Source: Streptomyces rhizoryzae (GTDB lineage: Bacteria; Actinomycetota; Actinomycetes; Streptomycetales; Streptomycetaceae). Taken from it: a stretch of 64,000 nt of DNA. Of the stretch, positions 57,423 to 64,000 are shown piece by piece (position 1 is the stretch's first letter; each line of letters opens with the position of its first letter). Location of the stretch: assembly GCF_023155275.1 (NCBI RefSeq), contig NZ_JALMUV010000025.1:1-64000 (forward strand), written 5' to 3'. The translations under genes were made by a program, and so were the position numbers. The notes beneath the pieces were generated by a model. The model was not told the origin of the DNA, searched no databases, and was given only the letters and a program-made list of their open reading frames with translations.

Positions 57423-57494
57423 GCGGGTGTAGCTCAGTAGTAGAGCGCCCCCTTTCCAAGGGGGAGGCGCAGTGTGCAATCCCTGTCACCCGCT
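57423..57494 (+). tRNA. tRNA-Gly (anticodon TCC) with atypical D and T loops
   Basis: Acceptor GCGGGTG/CACCCGC, D stem GCTC/GAGC and anticodon stem CCCCC/GGGGG are perfect and the anticodon loop TTTCCAA reads TCC. The D loop is AGTAGTA, lacking the G18 of the usual GG pair. The T arm reads GCAGTGTGCAATCCCTGT instead of GCAGGTTCGAATCCTGT: the best fold bulges one T in the stem and gives loop TGCAATC, with G instead of T at position 55. Both partners of the G18-psi55 contact are thus changed. It lies 119 bp after the Lsr2-like gene and 74 bp before a normal tRNA-Gly(GCC). Confidence 0.85.
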
Positions 57495-57568
57495 CTGACA
57501 GTTCAACCGGTCCAAAGGATCAGGTAGAGTAGCTGTCGCGCCACTGGGTGAAAGCCGAGTGGATGCCT

Positions 57569-57641
57569 GCGGACGTAGCTCAGTTGGTAGAGCGCAACCT
57601 TGCCAAGGTTGAGGTCGCGAGTTCGAGCCTCGTCGTCCGCT
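57569..57641 (+). tRNA. tRNA-Gly (anticodon GCC), copy 1
   Basis: A 73-nt cloverleaf: acceptor GCGGACG/CGTCCGC, D arm GCTCAGTTGGTAGAGC with intact GG, anticodon loop TTGCCAA, T arm GAGTTCGAGCC. Identical to copy 2 at 58043. Confidence 0.97.
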
Positions 57642-57649
57642 CAGAGATA

Positions 57650-57678
57650 AAGGCCCCGGTCCTCGTGACCGGGGCCTT
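57650..57678 (+). terminator. Terminator of tRNA-Gly(GCC) copy 1
   Basis: AAGGCCCCGGTC (57650-57661) pairs perfectly with GACCGGGGCCTT (57667-57678). The same hairpin follows copy 2, where the T-tract is longer. Confidence 0.9.
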
Positions 57679-58042
57679 CGTCATTTCCGCGGGTCTTCCC
57701 GGAAGCGGTCCGGGGGATAAAGCCCGCGACGGGCGGGGTGTGGTGGTGGCCACATTGCCGGGGCGGCGGCGGGCGGGAACCGGGCGCTCGGGACGGAACG
57801 GGGCGACGGGGTGCCGGGGCGGCGGGCGGGGCGAAAGGCGCGGACCGGGGCGGGAATTGGGGCGGGCGGCGGCGCGCCCGCGGAAACGGCGGGGCGGCGG
57901 GTGCCGGGGGCCGGGGCGGTGCGGGGGCGGAAGCGCGCCACGGCCCGTCGGCGCCGGGCGTGCGTCCGGCGCCGGGAAGTTGGCTATAGTAGGGCTCGCA
58001 CCGCGCGGCGGCGACCGGAACGGAAGCCCGCGCACGGAGCAT
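57679..58042. other. Gap between the duplicated tRNA-Gly cassettes
   Basis: Extremely GC-rich, G-heavy on the plus strand, without gene or strong repeat. At its right end TATAGT (57985-57990) is a good -10 for the second tRNA-Gly(GCC); the -35 is weak. Confidence 0.5.
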
Positions 58043-58115
58043 GCGGACGTAGCTCAGTTGGTAGAGCGCAACCTTGCCAAGGTTGAGGTCGCGAGTTCGA
58101 GCCTCGTCGTCCGCT
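58043..58115 (+). tRNA. tRNA-Gly (anticodon GCC), copy 2
   Basis: Identical in all 73 positions to copy 1 at 57569, including the bases that follow (TCAGAG) and the terminator stem, so the unit tRNA + terminator was duplicated. Confidence 0.97.
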
Positions 58116-58122
58116 CAGAGGC

Positions 58123-58155
58123 AAAGGCCCCGGTCCTCGTGACCGGGGCCTTTTT
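58123..58155 (+). terminator. Terminator of tRNA-Gly(GCC) copy 2
   Basis: AAAGGCCCCGGTC (58123-58135) pairs with GACCGGGGCCTTT (58141-58153), with TT following. It lies just before the convergent end of purC. Confidence 0.92.
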
Positions 58156-58162
58156 CGTGCCG

Positions 58163-59062
58163 TCAGGACCAGGGCAGGCCGGTGAGGCGCTCGTACGCCT
58201 CCACGTACTTTTCGCGGGTGCGCTCGACGACCTCCTGCGGGAGGGCCGGCGGCGGCAGTGCGCCGGTGCGGTCCCAGCCGGCGGCGGGCGAGGTCAGCCA
58301 GTCGCGGACGAACTGCTTGTCGAAGGACGGCTGGGCGCTGCCGGGCCGCCACCGGTCGGCGGGCCAGAAGCGCGAGGAGTCCGGCGTGAGGACCTCGTCG
58401 GCCAGCACGAGCCGGTCCCCGTCGAAGCCGAACTCGAACTTGGTGTCGGCGAGGATCAGGCCGCGCTCGCGGGCGATGTCGCGGGCCCGGGAGTAGACGG
58501 CGAGGGTCAGCTGGCGAAGCCGGGCGGCGGTGTCGGCGCCGATCTGCCGGGCGACCTCCTCGTAGGAGACGTTCTCGTCGTGGTCGCCGACGGCGGCCTT
58601 GGTGGCCGGGGTGAAGATCGGCGCGGGGAGTTCGGAGCCGTCGGTCAGGCCCTCGGGCAGCGCCAGTCCGCAGACCGTGCGGGACTGCCGGTACTCGGCG
58701 AGGCCGGAGCCGGTGAGGTAGCCGCGGGCCACGCACTCCACCGGGACCATGGCGAGCGAGCGGCAGACCAGGGTGCGGCCGGCCCAGTCGGCGGGGGCGC
58801 CCACGGGGACGTCGGTGGACAGCACGTGGTGCGGGGCCAGGTCGGCGAGCTGGTCGAACCACCACAGGGACAGCTGGGTCAGGACCCGGCCCTTGTCGGG
58901 GATCTCGGTGGGGAGCACCCAGTCGTAGGCCGACAGGCGGTCGCTGGCGACCATGACCAGGTCGCCGCCGGCGTTCCGGTAGAGGTCGCGGACCTTGCCG
59001 GTGTGCAGGTGGGTGAGCCCCGGGACCTGCACGGGCTCGGGCTTTTCTACGAATCCGGACAC
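58163..59062 (-). CDS. purC: SAICAR synthetase
   Basis: The 299-residue enzyme joins aspartate to CAIR in the purine pathway. Family landmarks: HTGKVRDLYRNAGGDLVMVASDRLSAYDWVLPTEIPDKG near residue 20-58, CVARGYLTGSG (about 112), LADTKFEFGFD (about 200) and LADEVLTPDSSRFWP. GTG 59062 has GGAGG about five bases upstream. It is separated from purSQL by the tRNA-Gly cluster and the Lsr2-like gene and faces the tRNA terminator. Confidence 0.97.
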   Translation of the reverse strand: MSGFVEKPEPVQVPGLTHLHTGKVRDLYRNAGGDLVMVASDRLSAYDWVLPTEIPDKGRVLTQLSLWWFDQLADLAPHHVLSTDVPVGAPADWAGRTLVCRSLAMVPVECVARGYLTGSGLAEYRQSRTVCGLALPEGLTDGSELPAPIFTPATKAAVGDHDENVSYEEVARQIGADTAARLRQLTLAVYSRARDIARERGLILADTKFEFGFDGDRLVLADEVLTPDSSRFWPADRWRPGSAQPSFDKQFVRDWLTSPAAGWDRTGALPPPALPQEVVERTREKYVEAYERLTGLPWS

Positions 59063-59150
59063 GCTGCCTCCGCGTAGGTTGATCCAGGAGTCGGGGTGAT
59101 TCTCCCGTATGCGGAACGGGGGCTCCGCCGCAGGGTCGGCGCAGCGGCCG

Positions 59151-60386
59151 TCAGGCGGAGGCGCGGGCTCCGGGGCGGGCGACGGCGGCGAGGGTGAGCA
59201 GGGCCAGGGCGGCGAGGCCGGCCAGGACCGCCGGCGGGGACCACACGCCGCTGAGCAGGGTGACCGCGTAGGGGGTGGCGAAGCCCAGGTAGCACACGGC
59301 CCAGAAGCGGGCGGTGAGGCGGGCCAGGAGGTGCGGGGGCGCCAGCGCGGCGACCTCGGTCAGGCCGTGGGCCACGCACAGGCCGTAGCCGGCGCCGAGC
59401 AGGGCGGCGGCGAGCAGGGCCAGGGCGGGGTCGGTGCGGGCCGCGGCGAGGGCACCGGTCAGCAGGCCCGCGGCGGTCACCGGCAGGCCGGCGGCGGCGG
59501 TGGCCAGGCGGTGCCGGGCGCTCAGGCGGCGGGCGAGCGGGGCGGTGAGGAGGCCGGCGCCGGGCGTGACGGCGGTGACGATCCCGGCGTAGAGGGTCTG
59601 CCAGCCGGGCACGCGGGGGGCGACCAGGGCTGGGAGCACGGCGAAGGCGAGCGCGGGGGCGGCGAAGACCCAGGGGGCCACCGGGAGGACCAGGCGGCGG
59701 AACGGGGTGCGGTACGCCGGGGCGGCCGCGGCCGGGGCGGCGTCCGGGGCCCGGGGCGGGGCGGTCTCCGGGGCGCGGGCGGCGAGCAGCGCGGCGGCCG
59801 CGGAGAGCACCAGGTGCGGGACGTACGCCAGCACCATCGGGTGCGGGGCCCACTGGGCTATCAGGGACGCGGCCAGGCCCCCGGTGGCGAAGCCGGCGGA
59901 GAGGAAGAGGCCGGAGCGGCGGGCGGCGGCGCCGGGGGTGGGGGCGGCGCCGTGCGGCGGGGTGGACAGCTCCTTGATCCAGACGCTGCCGGCGGTGAGC
60001 AGGGCGCCCGCGCCGGCGCCGGTCAGGAAGCGGCCGGGCCACAGCAGCGCGGGCGCGGCCGGGCCCGCCATCAGCAGGCCGGTCGCCGCGGCCGAGACGG
60101 CCAGGGCGGCGCGGGCGATCCGGCGGCGGCCGAGGCGGTCGGCGAGCGGGCCGCCCAGCAGGAGCCCGGGGATCAGGCCGACGACGTAGACGGCGAACAG
60201 CGCGGTGGTGGTGGCGGGGGTCAGGCCGAGGGCGGTGCGGTAGGCGCCGAGCAGGGAGGAGAACTGGTTGGCGCTCCAGCCGGAGGCGGTCATCAGCCAG
60301 CCGGCGCGGAGCCAGTGGCGGGGTGCGGGCGGTGCGGCCGCCGCGGCGGCGCCGGGCCGGTGCGGGCGGGTCGGTGTCACAGGCAT
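59151..60386 (-). CDS. MFS transporter divergent from a LysR regulator
   Basis: The 411-residue protein has twelve predicted helices with the MFS motif GGPLADRLGRRRIAR between TM2 and TM3 (about residue 78) and a central Ala/Pro-rich loop near residue 200. A 101-bp gap separates it from the divergently transcribed LysR gene, and that gap contains a GTTCA-N7-TGAAC inverted repeat, so the regulator probably controls it. ATG 60386 (MPVTPTRP) is used. Substrate unknown. Confidence 0.87.
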   Translation of the reverse strand: MPVTPTRPHRPGAAAAAAPPAPRHWLRAGWLMTASGWSANQFSSLLGAYRTALGLTPATTTALFAVYVVGLIPGLLLGGPLADRLGRRRIARAALAVSAAATGLLMAGPAAPALLWPGRFLTGAGAGALLTAGSVWIKELSTPPHGAAPTPGAAARRSGLFLSAGFATGGLAASLIAQWAPHPMVLAYVPHLVLSAAAALLAARAPETAPPRAPDAAPAAAAPAYRTPFRRLVLPVAPWVFAAPALAFAVLPALVAPRVPGWQTLYAGIVTAVTPGAGLLTAPLARRLSARHRLATAAAGLPVTAAGLLTGALAAARTDPALALLAAALLGAGYGLCVAHGLTEVAALAPPHLLARLTARFWAVCYLGFATPYAVTLLSGVWSPPAVLAGLAALALLTLAAVARPGARASA

Positions 60387-60428
60387 GCCGGACGTTGTAC
60401 GGCGCGGGCGGGCGGGTGCGCAGCGGGC

Positions 60429-60445
60429 GTTCAGGAAACGTGAAC
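60429..60445. promoter_or_regulatory. LysR-type operator GTTCA-N7-TGAAC
   Basis: A perfect five-base inverted repeat with a seven-base spacer in the divergent gap, fitting the T-N11-A pattern of LysR boxes. It is 42 bp upstream of the LysR gene start. Confidence 0.6.
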
Positions 60446-60487
60446 GGCGCCGGTCGGCGCGGCCGGGGGCGGCCTATCGTGGCGGCC

Positions 60488-61396
60488 ATGGACCTGCGCC
60501 GGCTGTCATCGTTCCTGGCGGTGGTCGAGGAGCGGCACTTCGGCCGGGCCGCGGCGCGGCTGTTCCGCTCCCCCGCCGCGGTCACCCAGCACGTCCAGCA
60601 GCTGGAGCGGGAGTTCGGCACCCGGCTGCTGGACCGCGGGCGGGGGCCGGTGGTGCCGACCGCGGCCGGGCAGCGGCTGGCGGCGCACGCCCGGACGCTG
60701 CTGGCGGCCGCCGAGGCGGCGGTGGCGGACGTGACCGAGGCGGCCGCGGGCCGGCCGGCGCCGCGGCGCGGGCTGCGGGTGGGGGTGATGGGCCACGGGT
60801 CGGCGGAGGTGACGCCGGCCGCGGTGAACGCCTTCCGGCGGGCCCGGCCCGGCGTCCCGCTGCGGCTGGTCCAGCTGGACTTCACCGAGCACCTGAGCGC
60901 GCTGCGCGAGGACCGGGTGGACGCGGCGTTCGTCCGGCCGCTGGTGCGCGCCGAGGGCATCGAGGTGGACGTGCTGACCACCGAGCAGCGGATCGTGGCG
61001 GTCTCCGCGCGCTCGCCGCTGGCGGACGCGGCCCGGCAGGGGGCGCGGCTGGCGGACGTGATCGACCTGCCGTACCTGCGGCTGCCCGCGCGCACCCCGC
61101 GGCCGTTCGTGGACTACCTGTACTTCCAGGACGGCGAGCGGCGCGGGCCGGACTGCGCGCTGACCCCGCAGGACGTGCTGACGAGCGTGGCGGCGGGGCG
61201 CGGGGCGGGCTCCGGGCTGAAGTCCTTCGCCCGCTACTACCCCTGGCCGGGCGCGGTGTTCGTGCCGGTGCTGGACGCGCCGCCGGCGCAGAGCGTGCTG
61301 GCGACGCGGGCCGGGGACCCGCACCCGGAGGTGCGGATCTTCCGGGCGCTGACGGTGGCGCTGGCGCGGGAGCTGGGGGCGTACGCGGCGCGGTGA
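60488..61396 (+). CDS. LysR-family transcriptional regulator
   Basis: The 302-residue protein has the N-terminal LysR helix-turn-helix (MDLRRLSSFLAVVEERHFGRAAARL, then SPAAVTQHVQQLEREFGTRLLDR) and a periplasmic-binding-like effector domain from about residue 92 (GLRVGVMGHGS ... VDAAFVRPLV). ATG 60488 is the conserved start. It likely regulates the divergent MFS gene through the intervening inverted repeat. The effector is unknown. Confidence 0.93.
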   Translation: MDLRRLSSFLAVVEERHFGRAAARLFRSPAAVTQHVQQLEREFGTRLLDRGRGPVVPTAAGQRLAAHARTLLAAAEAAVADVTEAAAGRPAPRRGLRVGVMGHGSAEVTPAAVNAFRRARPGVPLRLVQLDFTEHLSALREDRVDAAFVRPLVRAEGIEVDVLTTEQRIVAVSARSPLADAARQGARLADVIDLPYLRLPARTPRPFVDYLYFQDGERRGPDCALTPQDVLTSVAAGRGAGSGLKSFARYYPWPGAVFVPVLDAPPAQSVLATRAGDPHPEVRIFRALTVALARELGAYAAR

Positions 61397-61424
61397 CCGG
61401 CCCGGCGGCCCCGGGGGCGGGCGG

Positions 61425-62906
61425 TCAGTCGCGCTTGCAGATGCGGTCGAGGAGGTTGGCGGTGGCGCGCTGGACGCGCTGGTCGACGTGGCCGGGGCGG
61501 TCCAGGGCCGGGGACCAGGCGAAGGTGCCGGAGGAGAAGACCAGGGCGCCGCTGGGCGCGCGGTACAGCGAGGTCTCCTGGTGGCGGCGGGCGCCCTCGC
61601 CGTCGCGGTACGGGGAGTGCGCGAGCAGGATGCGGCGGGTGTGCTCGGGGAGGCTGGTGCGCGGGAAGTAGCGGTCGGCCTCGCCGGCGACCAGTCCGGG
61701 CAGTTCGTCGCCCTCGTGGGCGCCGGTGGCCTCCCACAGCCAGTGGCCGGCGTTGCGGACGATCAGGGGGGCGGGTTCGGGGACCCGGCCGGCGTACTGG
61801 ATGCCCATCAGGCGCTGCTCGGGTTGGCCCAGCTCGCGCCAGAGGGCGGGGCGGCCGGGGCCCTGGCGTTTGCGGCAGCTGAGCAGGGCATCGGGGCCGG
61901 CCGGCGAGGGGGCCAGCTCGACCTGCCAGTACATGGTGTTGGCGGAGAGGAAGACCAGGGAGGTGCCGGCGTCCCGGGCGGCCTCGGCCGTACGGCGCAT
62001 GGGCACCGACCAGTACTCGTCGTGGCCGGGGAAGACCAGGCCGCGGTAGCGGGTGGCGTCGACCCGGCCGGCGTGCAGGTCGCGGGCGGCGGCGTAGGCG
62101 AGGTCGTAGCCGTAGCGCTCGGCCCAGCGGATGAAGTCGTAGGCGTGGCCGACGTGGAGGGGCAGGCCGGCGCCGGCGTAGGGGCGGTCGAAGGAGACGG
62201 TGGTGGCGGCGTCCTGCTCGCCGAGGAGGGCGCCCTTCTCGTCCCAGGCGTGGTAGAGGCTGGCGCCGGTGCGGCCGTCCTCGGGGTAGAGGTTGTACGC
62301 CTGCCAGGTGATGTCGGGGAGCAGCAGGAGCAGGTCGGCGGGCTCGTCGTCGCGGACGGTGAAGGGGATGTGGGAGCGGTAGCGGCCGTCGGCGGTGGTC
62401 AGGACGGCGACGTAGGCGCCCAGCCGCCAGTAGGTGGGGACCTGGAGGCGCCAGGAGAGCCACCAGTGGTGGCAGGAGACGGTGCGGCCGACCAGCAGCG
62501 GGGCCGGCTGGACGATGCCGGCCAGGCGCGGGCTGGTGGTGATCTTGGCGGCGCCGGTGCCGGCGTAGTGGCCGATGCGGTAGACGTCGATGCTGAACGG
62601 CTGCGGGGGATCGACCGAGACCCGGAAGTCGATGGCCTCCCCGGGGGCCACCGCGCCGGGGACGGCGAAGCCCTTGATCTGGCGGTGGACGTCGTCGGCG
62701 GTGCGCGGGCCGTTGTGCTTCCGCGGCGCGGGCAGCCGCAGATCGCCGTGGGCGACCGCCGGGTCGACGTACCACGGGATGATCCGGCCGGAGTCGAAGT
62801 AGGTCTCGCTGCCGCGCAGCCAGGGCAGCGGGCCCTGGCCGAACGGGTCCGTGACCGCGTGGGCGAGGGCACCCGACTCCCAGCGCCTGATCTGTTCCGT
62901 CGCCAC
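61425..62906 (-). CDS. N,N-dimethylformamidase large-subunit-like protein
   Basis: The 493-residue protein matches the N,N-dimethylformamidase beta-subunit C-terminal family: RVSVDPPQPFSIDVYRIGHYAGTGA near residue 95-120, VLTTADGRYRSHIPFTVRDDE near 190, LLLLPDITWQAYNLY, YRGLVFPGHDEYWSVPMRR near 300 and SANTMYWQVEL. The DMFase enzyme needs an additional small subunit, not seen here. GTG 62906 is chosen because GGGAGGGGAG lies six to ten bases upstream; ATG 62933 has no ribosome-binding site. The convergent LysR gene ends 28 bp away. A different amide or a non-catalytic sugar-binding role is possible. Confidence 0.82.
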   Translation of the reverse strand: MATEQIRRWESGALAHAVTDPFGQGPLPWLRGSETYFDSGRIIPWYVDPAVAHGDLRLPAPRKHNGPRTADDVHRQIKGFAVPGAVAPGEAIDFRVSVDPPQPFSIDVYRIGHYAGTGAAKITTSPRLAGIVQPAPLLVGRTVSCHHWWLSWRLQVPTYWRLGAYVAVLTTADGRYRSHIPFTVRDDEPADLLLLLPDITWQAYNLYPEDGRTGASLYHAWDEKGALLGEQDAATTVSFDRPYAGAGLPLHVGHAYDFIRWAERYGYDLAYAAARDLHAGRVDATRYRGLVFPGHDEYWSVPMRRTAEAARDAGTSLVFLSANTMYWQVELAPSPAGPDALLSCRKRQGPGRPALWRELGQPEQRLMGIQYAGRVPEPAPLIVRNAGHWLWEATGAHEGDELPGLVAGEADRYFPRTSLPEHTRRILLAHSPYRDGEGARRHQETSLYRAPSGALVFSSGTFAWSPALDRPGHVDQRVQRATANLLDRICKRD

Positions 62907-63116
62907 CTTCCACTCCCCTCCCGCGTCCCCCATGGCCGCGGCCGACCGGGCCTTACCCACCCCCCAGCACATCACATTACGCACTCACTTCGTCACCCTT
63001 CGTCGTGAATTTAGGTGCCCTTGCCCCGAAGCACGAACTGGAAGGGAACATTCAGCCGGTCCGGCCGGGCCGGGCGCCGGGCACCGCACGCCGGGCGCCG
63101 ACCGCCGGGCCGGTGG

Positions 63117-64000
63117 TCAGGCCAGCCGGACCGGCTTCTCCGGGCGCACGCCGACCCGGTGCAGCCAGCCGCGGAGCGGTTCGGCATCGCCGTCGTCGAC
63201 CAGGCTCAGCACCGGGCGGCCCAGGTCGGCGCGGCGGGCGCCGTCCACCAGGAGGGCCGGGCCGTCGAGCCAGTCCAGGCCGGGAGCGGCGCCGGCGGTG
63301 TCCACGGCGGCGCAGCAGACCATGGCGGTGACGTGGTCGGCGAGCAGTTCGCGGGCCGTGCGGGGCGGCTGCGGGGGGAAGAGCGGGAGGCCGCCGTCGG
63401 CCGGGCCGTCGCTCCAGGAGGCGCCGCCGCTGCCGGACCGGGCGGCCTGGCGGGCGGCCTCCTCGCGCTCCTCGCGGGCGACCTCGGCGCCCAGCCGGGC
63501 GGCCAGCAGATCGCCGGCGCGGGCGTCGTGGGTGAGGCGGTCGATGACCCGGGCGAGGGTCGGCCCGGCGGGGCCGCCGGGCGCGGGGGCACCGGCGGCC
63601 TGCGGGGTCTGGGGCGCCTGGGGTGCCTGGGGTGCCTGGGGGCGGCCCGCGGGGTGGTGGGCGGCGGCGGGCGTACGGGCGCGGGCTCCGGCGTACGTCA
63701 GGGGCGGGGCGGTGGTGGCAGCCGTGCGCCGGGGGGCGGCCGGGCGGGCGTCCGGGGGCGCCGGCCGGTCCGGGGTGCGGGCCGGGGCGCCGGGGGCGTC
63801 GTGGCCGGGCTCGGCGGGGGCGGTGGCCGGGAGCTCGTCCAGGACGCGGTGCAGCCGGGCGGCCTCCAGGCGCCACTTCCGGTCCACGATCTCCTGCGGA
63901 TACTGCTGCCAGCCGACCGGGGACCAGTCCGGGCCCGGCTCGGCCGGACCGCCGTGGAAGAGCCGGGCGGCCAGCAGGGAGGCGGCGCGGTCGACGGCGC
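63117..64000 (-). CDS. Hypothetical protein, 5' end beyond the window
   Basis: The frame stays open from 63117 to the right edge (at least 294 residues). The upstream part reads AVDRAASLLAARLFHGG, then GPDWSPVGWQQYPQEIVDRKW, followed by an Ala/Pro-rich linker with PQAPQAPQAP repeats (about 63600-63660), and a C-terminal alpha/beta-looking domain (ARVIDRLTHDARAGDLLAARL ... LLADHVTAMVCCAAVDTAG ... WLDGPALLVDGARRADLG). I do not recognise it. An internal GTG at 63887 exists but the conserved-looking residues before it argue that the gene continues. Confidence 0.7.
   Translation of the reverse strand, partial: AVDRAASLLAARLFHGGPAEPGPDWSPVGWQQYPQEIVDRKWRLEAARLHRVLDELPATAPAEPGHDAPGAPARTPDRPAPPDARPAAPRRTAATTAPPLTYAGARARTPAAAHHPAGRPQAPQAPQAPQTPQAAGAPAPGGPAGPTLARVIDRLTHDARAGDLLAARLGAEVAREEREEAARQAARSGSGGASWSDGPADGGLPLFPPQPPRTARELLADHVTAMVCCAAVDTAGAAPGLDWLDGPALLVDGARRADLGRPVLSLVDDGDAEPLRGWLHRVGVRPEKPVRLA

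Overview
The window is very GC-rich (about 73 %) with strong third-position GC bias and many GTG starts. It carries a near-textbook bldC and an apparent atrA, so it is chromosomal-core DNA of a Streptomyces. From memory, the gene order hrpA - bldC - vdh - purM/purF - purL/Q/S - lsr2-like - purC matches the conserved arm-distal core of the S. coelicolor chromosome; I see no prophage, integrase, IS element or CRISPR array.

Layout, left to right. 0.3-7.1 kb: a divergent MarR/MFS pair with an inverted-repeat operator, a PAS-SpoIIE-HATPase phosphatase, an NDH-2-type NADH dehydrogenase and the TetR regulator atrA. 7.7-14.6 kb: a sigma-factor/zinc-finger/NPCBM fusion protein, a divergent asparagine-synthase-like ATP-PPase with degenerate motifs, and an NsdA-like TPR regulator. 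15-25.5 kb: L-2-hydroxyglutarate oxidase, trmB, a PrsW protease, an orphan Vsr endonuclease, an aldo/keto reductase, an M23 peptidase behind a c-di-AMP (ydaO) riboswitch, and a DUF2332 protein. 25.6-30 kb: a membrane SpoIIE phosphatase and a NarL-type two-component system. 30-42 kb: tRNA-Lys, a DEAD-box helicase with an RGG-like tail, a secreted Pro-rich protein, a small metallopeptidase, a membrane metallophosphoesterase, a tRNA-Glu/Asp/Phe cluster, a DUF3533-like membrane protein and hrpA, then a second identical tRNA-Asp.

42.4-64 kb: a DUF6274 protein, bldC, a hypothetical, valine dehydrogenase, a DUF3073 protein, purF-purM, a Tat-exported sulfatase preceded by a probable cysteine-type leader peptide, a mycothiol-dependent isomerase-like protein, a second M23 peptidase, the translationally coupled purS-purQ-purL operon, a second-type Lsr2, three tRNA-Gly genes (one with an aberrant T arm), purC, a divergent MFS/LysR pair, an N,N-dimethylformamidase-like protein and a CDS running off the right edge.

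Functional themes are development and antibiotic control (atrA, NsdA-like, bldC, Lsr2-like, SpoIIE phosphatases), de novo purine synthesis (purF, M, L, Q, S, C), cell-wall hydrolysis under c-di-AMP control, and translation (eight tRNA genes). Many intergenic gaps hold short GC-rich tandem repeats. The most noteworthy signals are the tRNA-Gly(TCC) whose D- and T-loop changes resemble the cell-wall glycyl-tRNAs of staphylococci, the sigma/NPCBM fusion, the sulfatase leader peptide, and a 50-bp fragment of the DUF2332 gene lying 18 kb away.
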